Source of the DNA: Gammaproteobacteria bacterium
GTDB taxonomy: Bacteria; Gemmatimonadota; Gemmatimonadetes; Longimicrobiales; Gaopeijiaceae
DNA: 9,679 nucleotides
Direction of reading: 5' to 3'
NCBI GenBank assembly: GCA_009843625.1
Contig: VYDD01000466.1
Location: 1 to 9,679 of the forward strand
Both the position numbers and the translations under genes were made by a program. Under the pieces are notes generated by a model. It was not told where the DNA came from, did not search any database, and saw nothing but the letters and a program-made list of their open reading frames with translations. This document shows positions 7,130 to 9,679 of this stretch, piece by piece. The stretch's first letter is position 1, and each line of letters begins with the position of its first letter.

Positions 7130-7144
7130 ATAGCCATGGGCTAT
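7130..7144. promoter_or_regulatory. Short palindrome upstream of the duplicated membrane protein gene
   Basis: ATAGCC (7130-7135) and GGCTAT (7139-7144) are perfect inverted complements around ATG. The site lies 53 bases before the start codon at 7198 in an otherwise featureless gap. It could be an operator for a dimeric regulator, but a six-base arm can occur by chance and no second copy was seen. I could not identify a convincing -35/-10 pair beside it. Confidence 0.2.
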
Positions 7145-7197
7145 GTCGAGCGTTCGGGGACGCCGGTTCCCTCCGGCCCAACTGAAGGAGGCGGTCC

Positions 7198-8154
7198 ATG
7201 TTCGTGAAGCGATTCTTCTATCCGGGAGCCCTGTCGGGCATGCTCGGCGCCGTTGCGATGGCGCTGTGGTTTCTGGCCATCGACGCCTCGCAGGGCCAGC
7301 CCTTCCGCACTCCGGCGTTCCTGGAAGCCGCCCTTCTGGGTCGGGACACGGTCGCCGTGGCTCCGGGCAACATCGTGCTGTATTCCGTCATTCACCTGGC
7401 GCTCTTCGCGCTTGCCGGGGTGGCGGTAGCCTGGCTGCTTGGCCGGATCAGGGCGGTGCCCGGCGTGCTGGCGGGGTTGATCGTTGGCTTCGTGCTGTAC
7501 GAGCTGGTGTTCTTCGCCAGCGTTGCGGTTACCGGGGTGGACATCGTCGAGAGCCTGGGCTGGCTCGAGTATCTGACCGGCAATCTCATCGCGGGGGTCA
7601 CGCTGGTCGGCTACCTGCACATGATGGGGGCGGCGCCGGAGGTCAGCTGGTGGTCGATCATGCGCCGTCAGCACATCCTCACGGAGGGGATCGTGGCGGG
7701 CCTGATCGGCGCGGCCGTCGTGGCGGTGTGGTTCCTGATCTTCGACGCGGTTTCGGGCCAGCCGTTCTTCACGCCCAGCGCCCTGGGCTCGGCCCTGTTC
7801 CTCGGGGTCACCGACCTCGACGCCGTCTCGATCCACATGGGGGCGGTGGTGGGCTATTCCGCCGTGCACCTGGGCGCGTTCGCGGTGATGGGGGTGGTCG
7901 CGTCGGCCGTCCTTACGCAGGCGGAGGAAGTGCCGCCGCTTCTGCTCGGCGCCGTGCTCCTGTTCGTCGCCTTCGAGGCCGCCTTCATGGGCTTCATCGC
8001 GCTCGGCGCCGAGTTCCTGCTGGGTCCCCTGGCTTGGACGTCGATCGCGTTCGCGAACGTGCTGGCGGCAGGCGGGATGGGGTACTACCTGTGGCGCAAG
8101 CACCCGAAGCTGCGCGCCGCCTTCGCCGCGAACCCGATGGACAGGACGGCCTGA
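7198..8154 (+). CDS. Eight-helix membrane protein made of two tandem four-helix repeats, function unknown
   Basis: I do not recognise the family. The 318-residue protein has about eight membrane helices: 11-30, 58-82, 86-112 and 125-144 in the first half; 165-184, 214-238, 247-271 and 278-299 in the second. The halves are homologous: WFLAIDASQGQPFRTP (24-39) matches WFLIFDAVSGQPFFTP (178-193) at 11 of 16 positions. Downstream, H66/H224, E102/E260 and N129/N287 align at a constant offset of 158. An even helix number per unit means both copies have the same orientation. The paired His, Glu and Asn fall in predicted helices and may bind a cofactor or ion or line a path; that is inference. The start is supported by GAAGGAGGCGG (7183-7193). 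The gene is separated from the oxidase genes by a 230-base gap and candidate terminator, so any link to respiration rests on proximity only. It ends nine bases before the stop of the convergent gene. Confidence 0.75.
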   Translation: MFVKRFFYPGALSGMLGAVAMALWFLAIDASQGQPFRTPAFLEAALLGRDTVAVAPGNIVLYSVIHLALFALAGVAVAWLLGRIRAVPGVLAGLIVGFVLYELVFFASVAVTGVDIVESLGWLEYLTGNLIAGVTLVGYLHMMGAAPEVSWWSIMRRQHILTEGIVAGLIGAAVVAVWFLIFDAVSGQPFFTPSALGSALFLGVTDLDAVSIHMGAVVGYSAVHLGAFAVMGVVASAVLTQAEEVPPLLLGAVLLFVAFEAAFMGFIALGAEFLLGPLAWTSIAFANVLAAGGMGYYLWRKHPKLRAAFAANPMDRTA

Positions 8155-8162
8155 GGGGGGAC

Positions 8163-9590
8163 TTACCGTCCGCGCACCTCGTCGCGCCGCAGCACCCGGC
8201 CGGGGAGGGCCCCTGTCAGTTCGCCTCCGTCGACCACCGCCTCGCCGTTCACGAACACGTACTCGATACCCTCGTTTCCGCCACCCGGATCGAGGATCGT
8301 GGCGTGGTCCTGCACCCCCGGATAGTCGAAGGCGACCAGGTCGGCCTTCTGTCCCGGACGGATGTACCCGCGGTCGGGGAGCCCGATGATCTGCGCGGGC
8401 AAGCCGGTCGAGGAGCGCACGAAGAACGGCAGCGTGATGGTGCCCTTGTCGCGGACGTAGGTGGCGATCTTGTGCGGATACGTCCCGTAGTAGCGGGGAT
8501 GCTGGCCGGGAGCCGGGCTCGGGACGATGCCCCCGTCGGTGCCGGTCGCGGTAAAGTCCTGGCGCATGTAGCGCTCGACATCCTCCGGGCTTCCCGCGAG
8601 AGGACGGAAGCGAACGCCCGAGCGAAGCAATGGCTCGCTGTCGAGCGCGAACCGGATCAACTGCTCCACCGGCGTACGCCCGTTGGCCTTGGCCACCTCA
8701 GCCAGCGTGCGCCCGACGAGTGACTCGTCCTGGGGCGAGATGACGATGACGTGTCGGTCGGCTCCGCCCTGGAGGTCGAGGATGTACTCGATGTCGGTCA
8801 CCATCTCGCGGTGGAGTTCGGGGTCATCCAGATAGCGGCGCAGGTTCTGCTTGTAGTTCGCGAAGAGCTCGCTGTTGATGACCCGCCACTTCGGGTTGTC
8901 CAGCCCGCCGGCGCGGCTCTCGCCCGGCGGCGCATAGTACCACGCCGGAATCACCTCCGCTGAACCACCGCCGAAGGTCTCGTAGGGGTACTGGTCGAGG
9001 TAGACCTGGATGCCCTCGGCGCGGGCACGCTTGATCGCGGCCACGTCGGTCGCCGACTGGCCCCAGGTGGTCGGGCCTTTCGCCTTGATGTGGGTGCCCA
9101 CCACGCGGATGCCGGTTTCGCGCCCGATGCGAATGGTCTCGCCCATGCCGTCGGTGGCCGTGAGCCTCCAGCCCCGCGGCCAGGTCGGAGGCGGCGTGTA
9201 CTCGTCCACGATGCTCGGGGTGAGCCAGAGCGGAAGCGGGGACTGGCTGCGCTGGTGGGAGTAGTAGAAGCCGTCGTAGTCGGCGACGACGTGCGCCAGG
9301 GCGATGATCTCCTCGGTCGTGGAGAAGCGCCCGGGCCGGTACTCGGGTCCCGCGCCCAATCCCCAGGCTCCGGCCTCCATCCCCTTGCGGACCTCGGCGA
9401 CCATCACCGCGATCTCCTCCGGAGTCGCGTGGCGCTCGTAGTCGTCGCCCATCGCGACGGTGCGAACCGTGGCGTGGCCGACCATCGGAATCACGTTCAG
9501 CGCCGTGCCCCCGTTCTCGTACCCTGCGATCTCGGCTTCCAGGGGCCAAACGGGATTTCGTCCGTCCGACGGATGCTTGTGGATTTCCAT
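8163..9590 (-). pseudogene. N-terminally truncated D-aminoacylase-like amidohydrolase
   Basis: The 475-residue frame matches the N-acyl-D-amino-acid deacylase branch of the amidohydrolase superfamily, zinc hydrolases that release D-amino acids from N-acyl derivatives. Recognisable parts are NVIPMVGHATVR (32-43), GLGAGPEYRPGRFSTTEE (77-94), H112 (YYSHQRS) and H167 (GTHIKAKG) as probable metal ligands, D352 (TGTDGG) as the probable catalytic Asp, and the C-terminal beta-sandwich return (RPGQKADLVAFD, 411-422; VFVNGEAVVDGG, 445-456). Full-length relatives carry roughly 100 more N-terminal residues: often a signal peptide, the first sandwich strands and the His-x-His metal motif. Here similarity begins abruptly at about DGRNPVW (9-15). 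Upstream the frame closes at a TAG (9663-9665), and neither other reading frame supplies the missing part. No ribosome-binding site precedes the ATG at 9590. It is therefore probably a broken gene or a rearrangement/assembly junction; a functional short form is less likely because the His-x-His motif is absent. Confidence 0.7.
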
Positions 9591-9679
9591 CTTACTATAG
9601 CCGTTGAGTTTACGAAGTTTGCCGGACGGATTCCAGCCGTTTGATTCCCGCCGATTGCGGATCTAGCCGCAAGCTCTTC
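9591..9679. other. Lower-GC flank upstream of the truncated amidohydrolase, no gene seen
   Basis: Bases 9581-9679 count by hand to about 52% GC (51 of 99), clearly lower than the coding sequence to the left. No continuation of the amidohydrolase is seen in any minus-strand frame and no plus-strand gene is recognisable. On the minus strand TATAGT (9599-9594) resembles a -10 box, but it ends only three bases before the ATG and lacks a credible -35 element. A near-palindrome TCCGTC-C-GACGGA (9561-9573) lies at the start of the homologous part. The piece could be a promoter region, a recombination scar or chimeric sequence. Confidence 0.35.

Noticed and set aside
7143..8723. Plus-strand open frame of 526 codons spanning the membrane protein and the convergent amidohydrolase.
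   Set aside because: It crosses two better-supported genes on opposite strands and has shadow-frame composition.
9594..9599. Minus-strand TATAGT as a promoter -10 box for the amidohydrolase.
   Set aside because: It lies only three bases from the ATG, which would place transcription start inside the coding sequence, and no -35 element is visible at the proper spacing.
1..9679. Search for tRNA, rRNA, CRISPR arrays, insertion sequences and integrase or defence genes.
   Set aside because: None was seen by eye: no regularly spaced repeats, no transposase-like frame and no cloverleaf-like sequence.

Overview
The window is a high-GC bacterial segment that is almost wholly coding. Nearly all of it is one plus-strand run of respiratory electron-transfer genes ending in a complete A1-type cytochrome c oxidase (coxB-coxA-coxC-subunit IV). 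The high GC, acidic proteins and this set of partners (cytochromes c, a cupredoxin lipoprotein, short-form subunit III) would suit an aerobic Gemmatimonadota-like bacterium. That assignment is an impression from protein style, not a demonstrated placement.

Layout: positions 1-80 hold the 3' end of a cytochrome c-like gene. Positions 108-911 encode a membrane-anchored mono-haem cytochrome c. Positions 911-2515, overlapping the previous gene by one base, encode a secreted di-haem cytochrome c fused to an ethylbenzene-dehydrogenase-type haem b domain with a C-terminal membrane anchor. Positions 2550-3428 encode a lipoprotein with a type 1 copper site and a carboxypeptidase-regulatory-like domain. 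After a 114-base gap with a GC-rich hairpin, the oxidase follows: subunit II (3543-4235), I (4236-5996), III (6022-6657) and IV (6701-6967). A candidate terminator lies at 7029-7066. An eight-helix membrane protein built from two copies of a four-helix unit follows at 7198-8154. A minus-strand D-aminoacylase-like amidohydrolase (8163-9590) converges on it and lacks its N-terminal metal-binding part. The last ~90 bases have lower GC and no recognisable gene.

How the parts may work together (inference): electrons from an upstream quinol-oxidising complex, probably encoded left of the window, could pass through the cytochromes c and/or the cupredoxin to CuA of subunit II, then to haem a and the haem a3-CuB centre of subunit I. 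Subunit II carries no fused cytochrome c domain, so the oxidase needs an external donor, and the preceding genes supply several candidates. The most unusual items are the c-haem/b-haem fusion, the duplicated membrane protein with buried polar residues repeated in register, and the decapitated amidohydrolase with an abrupt change in sequence character at its 5' end.
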